Of a DNA stretch of 54,764 bases, positions 17,001 to 25,304 are shown piece by piece. The notes under the pieces were generated by a model. That model did not search any database. It was not told the origin of the DNA and saw only the letters and a program-made list of their open reading frames with translations. The stretch is from positions 1 to 54,764 of IMG/VR virus record IMGVR_UViG_3300020160_000534, one strand, 5' to 3'. The position numbers were made by a program, and so were the translations under genes. How positions within the stretch are numbered: the first letter of the stretch is position 1; each line of letters begins with the position of its first letter. Source of the DNA: a virus.

Positions 17001-17614
17001 ACACGATATGATGGAGAAGGGTCATATTTGTTAAGTGTAATTGATTGGGTATCGCAAAGAACAAAATGTCCATTAATATAATAGACACCTCTTTCGATTG
17101 TAGCTAAAGATCCTTTACCTGTAGCTGAACTTGCCTGTGCTTGGAAATAAAAACCAGTATCAGTATGAAGAACTTCATTGCCAGCAAAAACTTTTTGCGT
17201 AGGATCAGTTGCAGAATTTAAATAACGAACATAAAGAGTTGTTGGATCTGTATCTTCTGCTCGCTGAGCCTTAATAACCTGCGCCTTTAATCCACTTGAA
17301 CCTGTGATAACTAAACCCTGCAAAGAGTCAATAAATGTAGCAACGGCTACACCATTATACAATGCCTGTAGTTTAACATAATCAATACCTTTTGTAGTAT
17401 TAGTAATAGTTTCAGCAGATACCTGTCCAGGTATAACCATGGCACCTTGTTTGAAAATATTATCGCCATGGCGAGTAATCTGATTCTGAAGGATTGTCTG
17501 GAGTTGTGTTAGTTCACGTGCTTGAACAGCAAAAGAAGGGCGAAACAAAATTCGATAGAATTTTTTTTCTTCATCGAAATCATCATTATACGGTTCGGTA
17601 TTAAAATCTAGCAT
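11096..17614 (-). CDS. Large DUF4815-type baseplate/fibre protein
   Basis: At 2172 residues this is the largest gene in the window. The N-terminus (MLDFNTEPYNDDFDEEKKFY, then FRPSFAVQARELTQLQ) and the segment around residue 390 (GIKLTGNEGDLAIGIDAGRAYVSG) are the signature of DUF4815 virion proteins of T4-like cyanophages and relatives. Further on, DPLAQSFYVESRGGAFLTSI (about residue 1475) introduces a second conserved domain with VTVHIREMVNGNP. Two stretches (about residues 325-375 and 1925-1970) resemble a small carbohydrate-binding-like module that also occurs twice in gp8 here. Its position after gp8 corresponds to gp9/gp10 of T4. Probably a baseplate periphery or fibre-attachment protein; the T4 equivalence is not established. 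Confidence 0.8.
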   Translation of the reverse strand: MLDFNTEPYNDDFDEEKKFYRILFRPSFAVQARELTQLQTILQNQITRHGDNIFKQGAMVIPGQVSAETITNTTKGIDYVKLQALYNGVAVATFIDSLQGLVITGSSGLKAQVIKAQRAEDTDPTTLYVRYLNSATDPTQKVFAGNEVLHTDTGFYFQAQASSATGKGSLATIERGVYYINGHFVLCDTQSITLNKYDPSPSYRVGLNVTENITTAEDDETLLDNAQNSYNFAAPGAHRYYIDLTLSKRSLDSTDDQNFVELIRVTGGVVNTIVKETAYNIIYTQIQNEMERRTFDTNGDYTVNGWSVDVREARNNDRGAWTQNSAYLINDIVTYGGYTYTAKNSASSVTTPPTHTSGSAYDGAGNSGVNWQYDENPVYNRGIKLTGNEGDLAIGIDAGRAYVSGAELENPATAYITVPKARDFDQAIDSVITPVVGNYVIVTNLNYVPTIDTGTLVNIYDGITGSSNRGNASAVSNAQLIGTARARFIEWHNILPYGSTSQYKLGLWDIQMKSGFDFNRSAKSFYTVGSGVGTSFSADIQPALVNLTGSVTAVATNTVTGVGTSFLTDLKVGDYILINDSLYRRIASITSQNSLTVDSSISSVTGVKYQLVTTVLQEAISNSLVFPLAYSSVRSMRTSGNSGVNNLNYTAYVKFNSVNTATTTLALNTSGNFASAADNDSYLVVKDSDGSVVNITSSNISGTGTSNVSITVPTSGTYTVIAAVIRSGSGFEKSKTLTQVTETFISATAAQQASIVLDKADIFRIISIKMAPGTAFGSTPGSYTQDISERYSFDNGQRLTHYDYGKLNLLPSYTQPSNPVQVVYEYFEHGAGDYFDVNSYSGIDYKQIPANLRDSIDFRPRVANKTTGSGVKNFTSTGSSMTSIPKRGEYVKADYSYYLARKDKIILEPTGKLVDIQGVPSTVPGEPVTPALGMVLYNLSLEPYTFGTASTNVSVSKVDNKRYTMRDIGKLENRINNLEYYTSLSLLESETSSLKIPDSNGMDRMKNGFVVDNFGSSALVADPKTSDLSCSIDMGANLLRPAHTMHNVDLIEQASTTSARTNANYQLTGDIITLPYTTTPLITQAYASRLEYVNPFAIYTFLGSVQITPASDDWFDTNRVPDLVQQVEGNYNSLKNMIDLNNGWPIYGAWTTDWSGTPQHTVTTNNYMSDNFLMERTTDSWSQTGIKSRNGTKTSIVAKTDYESVGDRTVSTSIVPYVRSRFVLVQSKQLKPSTRFYAYFNEVDINSYCTPTTKLVYTPTGSTEILKAANHKLWNTSTNVGGSSTDIKRRIGTDVQVCLTRGDVITKSDNSASAVVVGKYLIHNDDGTTSYALDLVNVIGTFSSGNTFTGSISNQTGTVVSVTANTTLTTNQSGELNFLFNIPNTESVRFRTGKSTLKLMDSATSTGNYTSRGIGTYEATGTLQTVQGIVNAVRNSTIVQEQINPRAGDPNTYEVVNRSGSSTSTRIIADLTPAWTDPLAQSFYVESRGGAFLTSIDLFFATKSINVPVTVHIREMVNGNPTHQVLPFSSVTLNPDLVNAPVSGTTAEASGYTSVALPDGNSYADYNTPTKFTFESPVFVEDSKEYAFVIQSDSNDYRVWISNMGDVIPGTSRTISEQPYAGVMFKSQNASTWTPDQNQDIKFTIHRAVFATNTVGAIVMTNNVLPHDQLTNNPIQTITGSNVIRIWHPNHGMSSGSSVQLSGLTSNINGIPFAEINTTKVIANVDAHCYTITTSTVATSTGYSGGNLLKASRNIAYDLIKPTLQMQTFGESLAKFSMKTTSGTSPDGAQTSYVIDTSYSPVVVDIDNIWDKTRVVASEVNENTYMSGEKSLQLLCQISTTNNAVSPVIDTARSSAVLVSNKLNYPTESNTNVASLDTKIMFAGAAGTITGVPNSGVAVAVTGGSYNYAITGTLLTLSGSQSLTQGTQYYYGNKLYLCTVGGTASVSAPTHTYGVATNGTATLQWVGSASSITSTDATVRGLMAGLGIGRYLTTGGSSNAANNSTWIVTGYGDNGTTGTVYVDSVSGAVFTAETVTSSAIYVAVRELFYDEIAPRGGSSLSKYVTTPIKFANSSTFVRIKLGANCPNEADIKVYYKTCLGDSKQLDTIRYTLASADNNGIIKVDNGNYAFSDVDYTMNNMTPFDTIAIKIVMQSSNSSATPIIKDFRVIACA

Positions 17615-17642
17615 TCTTTTTCTTCTTTATGTTAATTACTAT

Positions 17643-17650
17643 TATTTATT
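17643..17650 (-). promoter_or_regulatory. Late promoter box AATAAATA
   Basis: AATAAATA on the minus strand, overlapping the stop of the gp8 gene and 28 bases before the ATG at 17614, with a purine-rich RBS (AAGAAGAAAAAG) between. It fits the NATAAATA late consensus and would drive the large structural gene. Confidence 0.5.
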
Positions 17651-20225
17651 AGAATTTTATAACAGTTCTCAAAGTAACAGTCTGGTCTGCTGTAGGAGTA
17701 AATGCTTGTTTATTATCAATAAACAAGATGTGTCCTGAGTATTTATCTGCCGTTGGATTGGTTACACCAGCTGCAGTAAATGTTTGTGCCACAGAATTTA
17801 GAAATACAGACCCAACAGCAGGAACAGCATTATCTATAGATTGGAGTAAACAAGAAGTTGTTGTTAGTGCAACAATTGTAAATCTTGGTCCAGTTAGAGT
17901 ACCCAGTCTCACTTGCATGTCTTGTGTAAAGTTCGCAGTATTCATAGAAGCGGTTACAACATAGCATGCAGAGGCTAGCGCACTTTTTAGGTTTCCATAA
18001 GAACCAAACTGTCTGGGATTTTTAATTATACCAAGTTGTCTGAAATCATTATTAACATCAAATCCTTGGTTTCTATCTTTAGAAATATTAGTGTAAAACA
18101 TTAATGTATTAGCAAACATACCAGTAATCGGATCTTTACCATGGCCACCATATGGTGCACGCACTGCTCTAGCTGAGGCTCCATATCCAGAACCTGTTAT
18201 AGAAACATTTGCCCAACGATAACCAGTACCATAATCAACAACAGTTAACTTTTTAACAGCACCATTCACAACAGTAGCTATTGCACTAGCCCCAGTACCA
18301 TCACCAGTAACAGTAACAGTAGGAGTACCACCGTATCCAAAGCCCCCAGAAATAACTGGGTATGCCATAATACGACCATCAGGTGTCAACAATTCAGTAT
18401 TTGCTTGAAGTGTATTAATATCACCTGGAGATAGATCTGCAGTTAAAGAAGCAAGAGTACCATTACCAGTAACAGTTAAGTTGGCATATGTATAACCAAC
18501 ACCACCATCGTCAATCTGCACACCATAAATCTGTCCATTGTTTAATATGGGAATTAGTTTGGCTTCAGATTTTATACCTGCAAAATAACCTGTTCCACCA
18601 GCCCCACCAGAAATAGGTGAGAATGATATAGATGGTAGTGTAGAATAACCAGCACCATATTTTAGAGTAGCAGTGCCAGTTGCGGGAGACCCAACATATG
18701 TTAATGTAGCAGTTCCATTAGCAACTGCTCCAGAAGTATGGGTTGGATTAGTAGATGCATGGGATGTTCCTGCACCAGTCACAGTATATAATCTAGTTGA
18801 AAAATATACCTGTTGGCCAACAGTATATACAGTAGAATTTGTAAATAAAGTTCCAAATCTTACAGTTGGAACACTAGTAAAATTTATTCCAGAATTAGTT
18901 ATGTATACTCTTTGAACAGAAGTGCCGTTCATAATTGATGAGCCAACAAATCCAGAACCACCTCCACCGATTAATGTTACAGCTGGAGCAGATGTATATC
19001 CTGCTCCAGCAGTAGCCATAGTAATGTCATAAATACTGCCGTCAAGAGTAACACCAGTTATTACGCCACTAGAAACTATTGGTGTGCCAGTTGCTCTTGA
19101 ACCGATATATTTTAGTGCTGCAGTTCCATTAGCAACAATTCCAGATTTATGAGTCGGAGCAGGTGTTGCTGTAGTGCCAGTCAGAGTTGCAATATAAATG
19201 TTATTGTCATGCTCCACCAACTGTCCAAGCAGAATACCTATATTAGCAACCCAGCTATTTGCTCCATTAAAAGGTGGAGAAATTAAACAAGTTGCACCAC
19301 CGCTATATCCAGTACCCCCAGCAGTTATATTAACACCAGTTAGTAGTAGAGGGTCTGATGCTCTATATCCATCACCAGCAACAGAAATACTTGCTGTGGT
19401 ATAATTTTGTCCACCATTCTCAATAACTATGTTTAAGATTTCACCATCAGAATAAAACTGAGATCTTAATGCATTAACAATAGGCATATAGACATCGGTC
19501 AAAAATTTATTACGCAGAGCAATCGGAATACTATACAAGTATTTCCACATATATCCATCAGGCATAATAACTGGATCTACAACAGTACCAATTGGTTTGT
19601 ATGTAGAAATCGCATTATTATTGTTATCGAGACATTTATATACGTTGTATTCATCTGTCATTACATAACAATTAGTATCTTCTAATTTTTGAGTTCCAGA
19701 AGGTGCTTTAGTAATAACACCGAGTGCTGCAGCACCTTCTCCACCACCACCTAAAATATTAATTGTAGGAGCAGTAATATAACCTCTTCCACGAGAAGTT
19801 AAAGTTATTGATGTAACGAATCCATCTGTTAGTTGTGCTGTTGCAGCAGCACCAGTACCACCACCACCAGTAATAGTTACACTTGGTGTATCTGAATAAC
19901 CATATCCACCAGAGATTAAATTAATACCCTGTAGTTCATCACTATATTGATCATCATACATATCATAGATTGTACCAGAAATCCAGTCTCTACGTAGAAT
20001 GACGAAAGCCACGTCTGTGGACTTTATCTCCTTCATTGTAATTATTTCATTACGTGTTTGTAACTCATAGTCAAAACTATCAATAGGCAGTGGAGGTGTG
20101 TCCGTATCTGCCCAACTGAGAGATTTTCCTAAGAAATAATAGTATCGTGATGTACGATTCTGAATTTCATTATACAACCCTTCTGCAATCGAATTGTGTA
20201 ATGGTGATTTCAGTAGTGATGCCAT
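17649..20225 (-). CDS. gp8: Baseplate wedge protein gp8 with large insertions
   Basis: 858 residues, against 334 for T4 gp8. The gp8 frame is recognisable at both ends: VILRRDWISGTIYDMYDD near residue 75, CYVMTDEYNVYKCLDN then MPDGYMWKYLYSIP near residues 180-230, FRQLGIIKNPRQFGSYG near residue 715, and a final strand QTVTLRTVIKF. Large insertions carry repeated GGxGY beta units (SGGYGYSDTPSVTITGGGG, RGRGYITAPTINI, ATAGAGYTSAPAVTLIG, SGGFGYGGTPTVTVTG). They also carry two copies of a module with VGQxV, LY and PTHTSG. gp8 links wedge proteins gp7 and gp6/gp10 in T4. It lies between the small structural gene (20242) and the DUF4815 gene. The homology call is confident; the role of the insertions is unknown. 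Confidence 0.8.
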   Translation of the reverse strand: MASLLKSPLHNSIAEGLYNEIQNRTSRYYYFLGKSLSWADTDTPPLPIDSFDYELQTRNEIITMKEIKSTDVAFVILRRDWISGTIYDMYDDQYSDELQGINLISGGYGYSDTPSVTITGGGGTGAAATAQLTDGFVTSITLTSRGRGYITAPTINILGGGGEGAAALGVITKAPSGTQKLEDTNCYVMTDEYNVYKCLDNNNNAISTYKPIGTVVDPVIMPDGYMWKYLYSIPIALRNKFLTDVYMPIVNALRSQFYSDGEILNIVIENGGQNYTTASISVAGDGYRASDPLLLTGVNITAGGTGYSGGATCLISPPFNGANSWVANIGILLGQLVEHDNNIYIATLTGTTATPAPTHKSGIVANGTAALKYIGSRATGTPIVSSGVITGVTLDGSIYDITMATAGAGYTSAPAVTLIGGGGSGFVGSSIMNGTSVQRVYITNSGINFTSVPTVRFGTLFTNSTVYTVGQQVYFSTRLYTVTGAGTSHASTNPTHTSGAVANGTATLTYVGSPATGTATLKYGAGYSTLPSISFSPISGGAGGTGYFAGIKSEAKLIPILNNGQIYGVQIDDGGVGYTYANLTVTGNGTLASLTADLSPGDINTLQANTELLTPDGRIMAYPVISGGFGYGGTPTVTVTGDGTGASAIATVVNGAVKKLTVVDYGTGYRWANVSITGSGYGASARAVRAPYGGHGKDPITGMFANTLMFYTNISKDRNQGFDVNNDFRQLGIIKNPRQFGSYGNLKSALASACYVVTASMNTANFTQDMQVRLGTLTGPRFTIVALTTTSCLLQSIDNAVPAVGSVFLNSVAQTFTAAGVTNPTADKYSGHILFIDNKQAFTPTADQTVTLRTVIKF

Positions 20226-20241
20226 TTAAATTTTTCCTAGT

Positions 20242-20709
20242 TTAGGATACAGTAACTTTCCATGTGATGGCGATCGAGTCACCAGCAGCTTTACTAACAA
20301 CTGGAAAGGTTGTACGACACATCATAGTGCCAGCAGCTGCACCAGCTGAAGATGGATTAAAAATTCCCGCTTCAGTGATAGATCCAGTACCAGTACCAGC
20401 TGGGAATGTAGCAGTCGCAGTAACTTCATTACCAGAAGCACCACCTGCAGAGAAAGAAGAAGTTGCAACACGCCCAGCCTCAGATGACAAAGCAGTCTGA
20501 GTAGCAGCTGGGGTTGTGGTTCCAACACCAATAGCCATCGTGTTCATAATCTGGGTAGAACCAGAAGTCATACGTTGTGCAATATACGCTTTACCAACAG
20601 TCATAACGAGATTCTTTACACTACGTGTTTCTTTAATCTTGCCTTGTTTATCGGTAACAACAATTTCTACATGTCCTGTTGCTTTTATATCATGTTCGTT
20701 TAAATTCAT
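20242..20709 (-). CDS. Small phage structural protein
   Basis: 155 residues. The pattern VEIVVTDKQGKIKETR then VKNLVMTVGKAYIAQRM, followed by MNTMAIGVGTTT and ITEAGIFNPSS ending in ITWKVTVS, is shared by many uncharacterised phage virion proteins. Strong alternation of hydrophobic residues suggests an all-beta fold. RBS AGGAGATTCTT precedes the ATG. It sits between the gp7-like and gp8 genes. Probably a baseplate or fibre decoration; exact role unknown. Confidence 0.65.
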   Translation of the reverse strand: MNLNEHDIKATGHVEIVVTDKQGKIKETRSVKNLVMTVGKAYIAQRMTSGSTQIMNTMAIGVGTTTPAATQTALSSEAGRVATSSFSAGGASGNEVTATATFPAGTGTGSITEAGIFNPSSAGAAAGTMMCRTTFPVVSKAAGDSIAITWKVTVS

Positions 20710-20733
20710 AAGAATCTCCTATTGAGTGATTTG

Positions 20734-23055
20734 TTATACACCAGCCCCAGTAAAGGTCTGATATCCGTATCCTTGCCCCGCAACATATACAACTCCAACG
20801 TATAAACCATCATCGTGCAAGAAATAATCTCCTGCAGCATATGGGTTAAGATCTAAAACACCACTCTCACCACCAGTGGGTAAAGTAATACTGTTATCGC
20901 CAGCATATGTAGAAGTACCAACAATGTAGTACTGACTATTTAGGGTAGACGTTAAAGAGAATGCAGGGTTTGTTCTATTTAGGTCAGATGCGCTTGAGGC
21001 ATCTGTGTCAACCATAGTGGCAGTTTCAGTATCTGTAGATGAACCATCAAGTAAATAATGTCCAGCACTTAGTAACTTGTCACTATCAATTGCTGAAACA
21101 CCGAGTCTAGTACCTAGAGCACCACCATAATTATCTTCTGTCATGACAGTTGTATTACTATCTAATACATTATCATAGTTAAATGTGTTGTTATAAAGTA
21201 ACTTAGAAACATCTAAAATTGGCAGAGTTCTACCTAGATCTGCAGTATAACCTGTTTCAGTCATTGTAACAGATTCATCGTCTGTCGTAGTTCCATCATT
21301 AATAAAGTGTCCAAGACTTAAACTCTTAGAGAAGTCAAATATATTGGCACCCAAACGAGTGCTAGCATCAGCATAAGTTGAAGTGAGTTCGCCTGGAGTT
21401 ACATCCTGAGATTCTGTTACTAGACCATAATTTAATGTAGTACTATCAATAGGTTTCGATACCGCAAGATAAGGAAGTGTTCTTGTTAGATCACTTGCAT
21501 ATCCAACTTCTGTTATAGTTACAGATTGCCCATCAGCATAATTATCATAATTTAATGTAGTATCATCAATTGGTTTTGATAAATCTAAGTATGGGACAGT
21601 TCTAGTGAATAATGTTCCAGTAGTATCGCCAAGCATGAACGAATCGTTCACAGTTACGTTTAGAATCTTTAACATAGACTCTAATGTAACACCGATATCA
21701 AAGTCATTTCGGATATCATATTCACCAAAAATTGCCATACCAGCAGGGTGAATTAAATTCTTAACAGCGGTCTTATAACTATCTAATGCTTCATCAATTT
21801 TAATGACATAAGAGTATGATTGGTAGTAACGACTATCTTGGATGTAAATAGCATCATCTAAGAATCCATCATTATTAATGTAATAACCTGGATATTTTGC
21901 AAGTGGTCCAAGAGTTACTTTAAGAATAGCTGGTTCAGTTGTAGATGCCTGAGAATCTACAGAACTAATACCAAATTCACGAACAACAAGACCAGCATAA
22001 GTTCCATCTATTGCTGGTCCAGTTGCATAGTTGGAATCTGCTGGTACCTGTTGGTTATAGTCTGCTACACTGAATGTTCCACTCTCAGCAAAACCATCCA
22101 TACCTTCTGATATGGTTAATGTACTTAATGTATTAACCCCACCAACTATAGAATCTACACGCTGAATAATTGTTCCTGCAGTACCAGCTACATCTTGACC
22201 ACTGGAAGAAGAAATTGTAGTTGTAAAGTCAGTGGTATATCCAACGCCATATTTAATAAAAACAGCAGATGCCATACCACCTGTTGCTGTTACACCTGAA
22301 ACTTTTAATATAGATCCATATCCATCAAAGTTTTTAACATTATATAAATCACCTACTTTAAATCCAGTTCCAGGTTGTTGGATTATAAGACTAGCTGTTG
22401 TAGTTAAGATCGTACCATTAAAGAAAATGCCATTAGCATCATCTCGATAACGTAATCTATCACCGACAGAAATATTACCGAAGAAACGACGATCTATGAT
22501 AAACTCATAAACATCATCAGAGATTCGAATTGCACGATCTACTTCTACTTCAACATACTGACGACGATCAACTAGAACACGAATAATTTTAGTAGTTGTT
22601 ACAACATCAACAAGTTTACCGACGATATCGTTTGGATTTCCTTGAATGATTTTAACGAATACTGATACGTCTTGATTCCATTTACCATCTGATGCACGAA
22701 GCATCTGTTTCGATGGGTAGTCTAATGTAACTTCTTTATTAAAAAGAATTCTGAATAAAAGTTTAAATGAGTTTTCAGAACCTTTTGCACGATAATGATC
22801 TTTAATATGTTGTAATAAAAATCTCTCATTTATAGTAGAATATGGAAGTTTAGCAGCCAACTCATTTTTAAAATAACTAACAAAACTTTCTAATGTGTTA
22901 TCTAAATCACGAGTCGTGTTTAAATTTACCTGAGTCGTTTCAAGAAATTCATAGTATGCCTGTAGAAATTGTACGAATGTATCGTACTCTTCCCTTACGA
23001 ATTCTGGTAGCTGGGATTTGACCAGCGACTTTAACTGCGGTTTTGTGATTGCCAT
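20734..23055 (-). CDS. gp7: Baseplate wedge initiator, gp7-like
   Basis: 773 residues, between gp6 and gp8 as in T4. Residues 15-120 match the C-terminal region of T4 gp7: FVQFLQAYYEFLE, then LLQHIKDHYRAKGSENSFKL and LFRILFNKEVTLDYP. A later segment, KNLIHPAGMAIFGEY near residue 435, matches the gp7 VIRFVHPVGFG region. T4 gp7 has about 1032 residues with a long N-terminal domain that is absent here. Instead the C-terminal 300 residues have repeats built on DVSKPIDSTTLNY and RTLPxL. gp7 anchors the wedge to the hub. The call rests on local similarity plus gene order. Confidence 0.7.
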   Translation of the reverse strand: MAITKPQLKSLVKSQLPEFVREEYDTFVQFLQAYYEFLETTQVNLNTTRDLDNTLESFVSYFKNELAAKLPYSTINERFLLQHIKDHYRAKGSENSFKLLFRILFNKEVTLDYPSKQMLRASDGKWNQDVSVFVKIIQGNPNDIVGKLVDVVTTTKIIRVLVDRRQYVEVEVDRAIRISDDVYEFIIDRRFFGNISVGDRLRYRDDANGIFFNGTILTTTASLIIQQPGTGFKVGDLYNVKNFDGYGSILKVSGVTATGGMASAVFIKYGVGYTTDFTTTISSSSGQDVAGTAGTIIQRVDSIVGGVNTLSTLTISEGMDGFAESGTFSVADYNQQVPADSNYATGPAIDGTYAGLVVREFGISSVDSQASTTEPAILKVTLGPLAKYPGYYINNDGFLDDAIYIQDSRYYQSYSYVIKIDEALDSYKTAVKNLIHPAGMAIFGEYDIRNDFDIGVTLESMLKILNVTVNDSFMLGDTTGTLFTRTVPYLDLSKPIDDTTLNYDNYADGQSVTITEVGYASDLTRTLPYLAVSKPIDSTTLNYGLVTESQDVTPGELTSTYADASTRLGANIFDFSKSLSLGHFINDGTTTDDESVTMTETGYTADLGRTLPILDVSKLLYNNTFNYDNVLDSNTTVMTEDNYGGALGTRLGVSAIDSDKLLSAGHYLLDGSSTDTETATMVDTDASSASDLNRTNPAFSLTSTLNSQYYIVGTSTYAGDNSITLPTGGESGVLDLNPYAAGDYFLHDDGLYVGVVYVAGQGYGYQTFTGAGV

Positions 23056-23067
23056 TTTATTAACTAA

Positions 23068-24897
23068 TTATGATCTACTTGAAGCGAATGTATAGTTATA
23101 ACCACCACGTAAATCTCCAGAAGCAGTTTTATCCGCAATTGCTGTTATGTATAAGTGGTCAGTTGCAATTTCAGCAATTTGTGTAAGTGCTGAAACTACG
23201 TCATTGGATAGTGGACGAATTGAAATTTCTAAATCAATATCTGCTAATGCAACAATATTTAGATTGCGTATATCAACATATCCTTTGGCATAATCGATAG
23301 TTCCCAATTGATTGTCTACAATAATTTTAATACCATTATCGCCATATCTCCAAAGACGAACATATTTAACACCATCATCGTCAAGATAGTGAATCTGATC
23401 TGAACCAGAAATGTAAAAACCAGTGCTACTAAAAGCATTTTCTGGAAGACCAGTACTCAAAATAGGGTTAATCATATTAAGAATATACTGAGCACGTACA
23501 TTATATCTTGGAGTCAGTTGTCTACGAAGAAGAACAGTTGTAATATTATTTACAATAGATGGATCTGTTTCATCTATAAGTTTACTCAATTTAGAGAATC
23601 TAAAAACACCATCGAAAGTTTGAAGGTCTGTATTATTATATTCCATTACTGCTGTTCTAACTCGACTAGCAATCTCATCTGATGTTTTTGTTGTTGTTTG
23701 TTCGTTATAGTAAACAGTTATATGTAAAGCAATATTAATATATTCTGGATCTACAATTTCTGGTATAACTGAAACAACACCACGTTTTCCTAAAACTGTA
23801 CTAATAATATTAGCCTTTTGGATTGATGTTAACTTACTAGCATTTCTAGGTTTAACACAAATGTATGTTTTACCATATACTGGAGGATCATTATCCTCAC
23901 CACCCCAAACTGTTACTGATTGTGCTTCTGGAACCGCAGAATAAATTAATGCTTTGTAATCATCTGGAGTCACTGCACGATTTTGCGCTGCATATGATCT
24001 TGGTGCATTGAAACGAATACTTTCTGTGTCTTCACGATCAGCACCATTATTGGCAGGATCGTTTGTTGTAATAGCAACAGTAGCACCAGAAATTAAAGTT
24101 GATCCATTATATGTAAATGAACGTGCGCCATTTGGTGCTTCTAAACTAGATACAAAATAATCTAAGTGAACTACGTTACCAGCTTCTAGTGCTTTACCGA
24201 GATTATCATCCCCGAATGATAGTTCATATAAACCATCATCGATTTCCTTTGTCCAATATGCAAGAGTACTATTATCAATATCTACAAGTTCTCCTGCTTT
24301 ATACCATGTCTCATAGACGTTGGACGAAGAGTTTTCTTGTACTCTAACCTTTAATGTGGCAAGATCAATACCAAGGTTTGGTATAACATAACGTGTTCCT
24401 GCAGAAACATTATATTGATAAGAAAGAGGAGTACCTTCAATGATAGAAACATCAGCAAATGTGTATGAATTGGCCACTCTATTTACAGTTATAGTTCCCT
24501 GTGTATAGAAGGTATATGTCTTTCCATTTATACTGCTTGTGAATGGGCTATATGAAGGTAACGATAAATTTCCTGGAGAGGAAGTTCCACCAGAAACTAC
24601 TATATTAACTGTTGCTCGAGAACATGTTGCTGATCTTGGAGAATAACCAAGCATCTTAGAAATAGAAACTACACTGTTACGTTTTCTAGCAGAATCAAGA
24701 AACATCTCATTAATAGACATGTTATTGTATAAAGCATTGTAATGAGTATTATACGCCAGAACGTCTAATAAAACAGACATAGCGGAACCTTCAAAATCGT
24801 AATCTTGAAATTCTGTCTGCCCTTTTAAAAAATTCTTTAAGTTTCCTTTGATACCATCAAAGTCTAACTCTGTTACGGTTATTCTTTTATTTGCCAT
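23068..24897 (-). CDS. gp6: Baseplate wedge protein gp6
   Basis: 609 residues (T4 gp6 has 660). The N-terminus (TELDFDGIKGNLKNFLKGQ, FQDYDFEGSAMSVLLDVLAY, NTHYNALYNNMSINEMFLDS) is the gp6/gpJ-family signature of contractile-tail wedges. A mid-protein segment (RSYAAQNRAVTPDDYKALIY) corresponds to the conserved core that dimerises to form the inner baseplate ring. It follows gp25 by one base, as in T4-like phages where gp25 and gp6 form the wedge core with gp53. The assignment is secure. Confidence 0.93.
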   Translation of the reverse strand: MANKRITVTELDFDGIKGNLKNFLKGQTEFQDYDFEGSAMSVLLDVLAYNTHYNALYNNMSINEMFLDSARKRNSVVSISKMLGYSPRSATCSRATVNIVVSGGTSSPGNLSLPSYSPFTSSINGKTYTFYTQGTITVNRVANSYTFADVSIIEGTPLSYQYNVSAGTRYVIPNLGIDLATLKVRVQENSSSNVYETWYKAGELVDIDNSTLAYWTKEIDDGLYELSFGDDNLGKALEAGNVVHLDYFVSSLEAPNGARSFTYNGSTLISGATVAITTNDPANNGADREDTESIRFNAPRSYAAQNRAVTPDDYKALIYSAVPEAQSVTVWGGEDNDPPVYGKTYICVKPRNASKLTSIQKANIISTVLGKRGVVSVIPEIVDPEYINIALHITVYYNEQTTTKTSDEIASRVRTAVMEYNNTDLQTFDGVFRFSKLSKLIDETDPSIVNNITTVLLRRQLTPRYNVRAQYILNMINPILSTGLPENAFSSTGFYISGSDQIHYLDDDGVKYVRLWRYGDNGIKIIVDNQLGTIDYAKGYVDIRNLNIVALADIDLEISIRPLSNDVVSALTQIAEIATDHLYITAIADKTASGDLRGGYNYTFASSRS

Positions 24898-24898
24898 T

Positions 24899-25291
24899 TT
24901 ATCGTGTTCTCTCTAGCGTTAGGTCAAGAGTTAGTGGTCTTGTTGTATTGATAACTTGAAATTCTATAGAAACTCCAACTGAATAAGAATCTTCATCTAC
25001 GCTAACTATTACATTAATTAGCTCTACTCTTGGCTCGAAGTTATTAATAGTATTAATAATAGCCTGTTTTAGGGAAGCTGCAAGTAGAGGAGTTGCTGGC
25101 TCGAATAATAAACGTCTAATTGGACTACCGATTTCGCTATGAAATGGTCTTTCATAGTTATTGGTTAGGATAAGATTTTTTAGCGCAGTCTTTATGGCAT
25201 TGTCGCCATATCGACGTGTCAAATCCTTAGTCACTGGGTGAGCCGTGAAATTGAAGTCTAGATCAGAGAAGATTCTTGTATTTCTTGCCAT
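24899..25291 (-). CDS. gp25: Baseplate wedge protein gp25
   Basis: 130 residues, against 132 in T4. The family features are present: FSDLDFNFTAHPVTKDLTRR at the N-terminus, IKTALKNLILTNNYERPFH, GSPIRRLLFEP, and a central NNFEPRVEL containing the EPR motif that contacts the sheath initiator site. gp25 bridges wedge and sheath and has homologues in all contractile injection systems. A CTAAATAA late box sits four bases before its ATG. The assignment is secure. Confidence 0.95.
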   Translation of the reverse strand: MARNTRIFSDLDFNFTAHPVTKDLTRRYGDNAIKTALKNLILTNNYERPFHSEIGSPIRRLLFEPATPLLAASLKQAIINTINNFEPRVELINVIVSVDEDSYSVGVSIEFQVINTTRPLTLDLTLERTR

Positions 25292-25295
25292 ATTC

Positions 25296-25303
25296 TTATT
25301 TAG
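25296..25303 (-). promoter_or_regulatory. Late box four bases before the gp25 start
   Basis: CTAAATAA (25303-25296) lies directly after the PAAR stop codon and four bases before the gp25 ATG. The junction reads TAA-CCTAAATAA-N4-ATGGC. The same arrangement is found on the plus strand at 32365-32385. If used, the mRNA would be nearly leaderless. Confidence 0.45.
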
Positions 25304-25304
25304 G

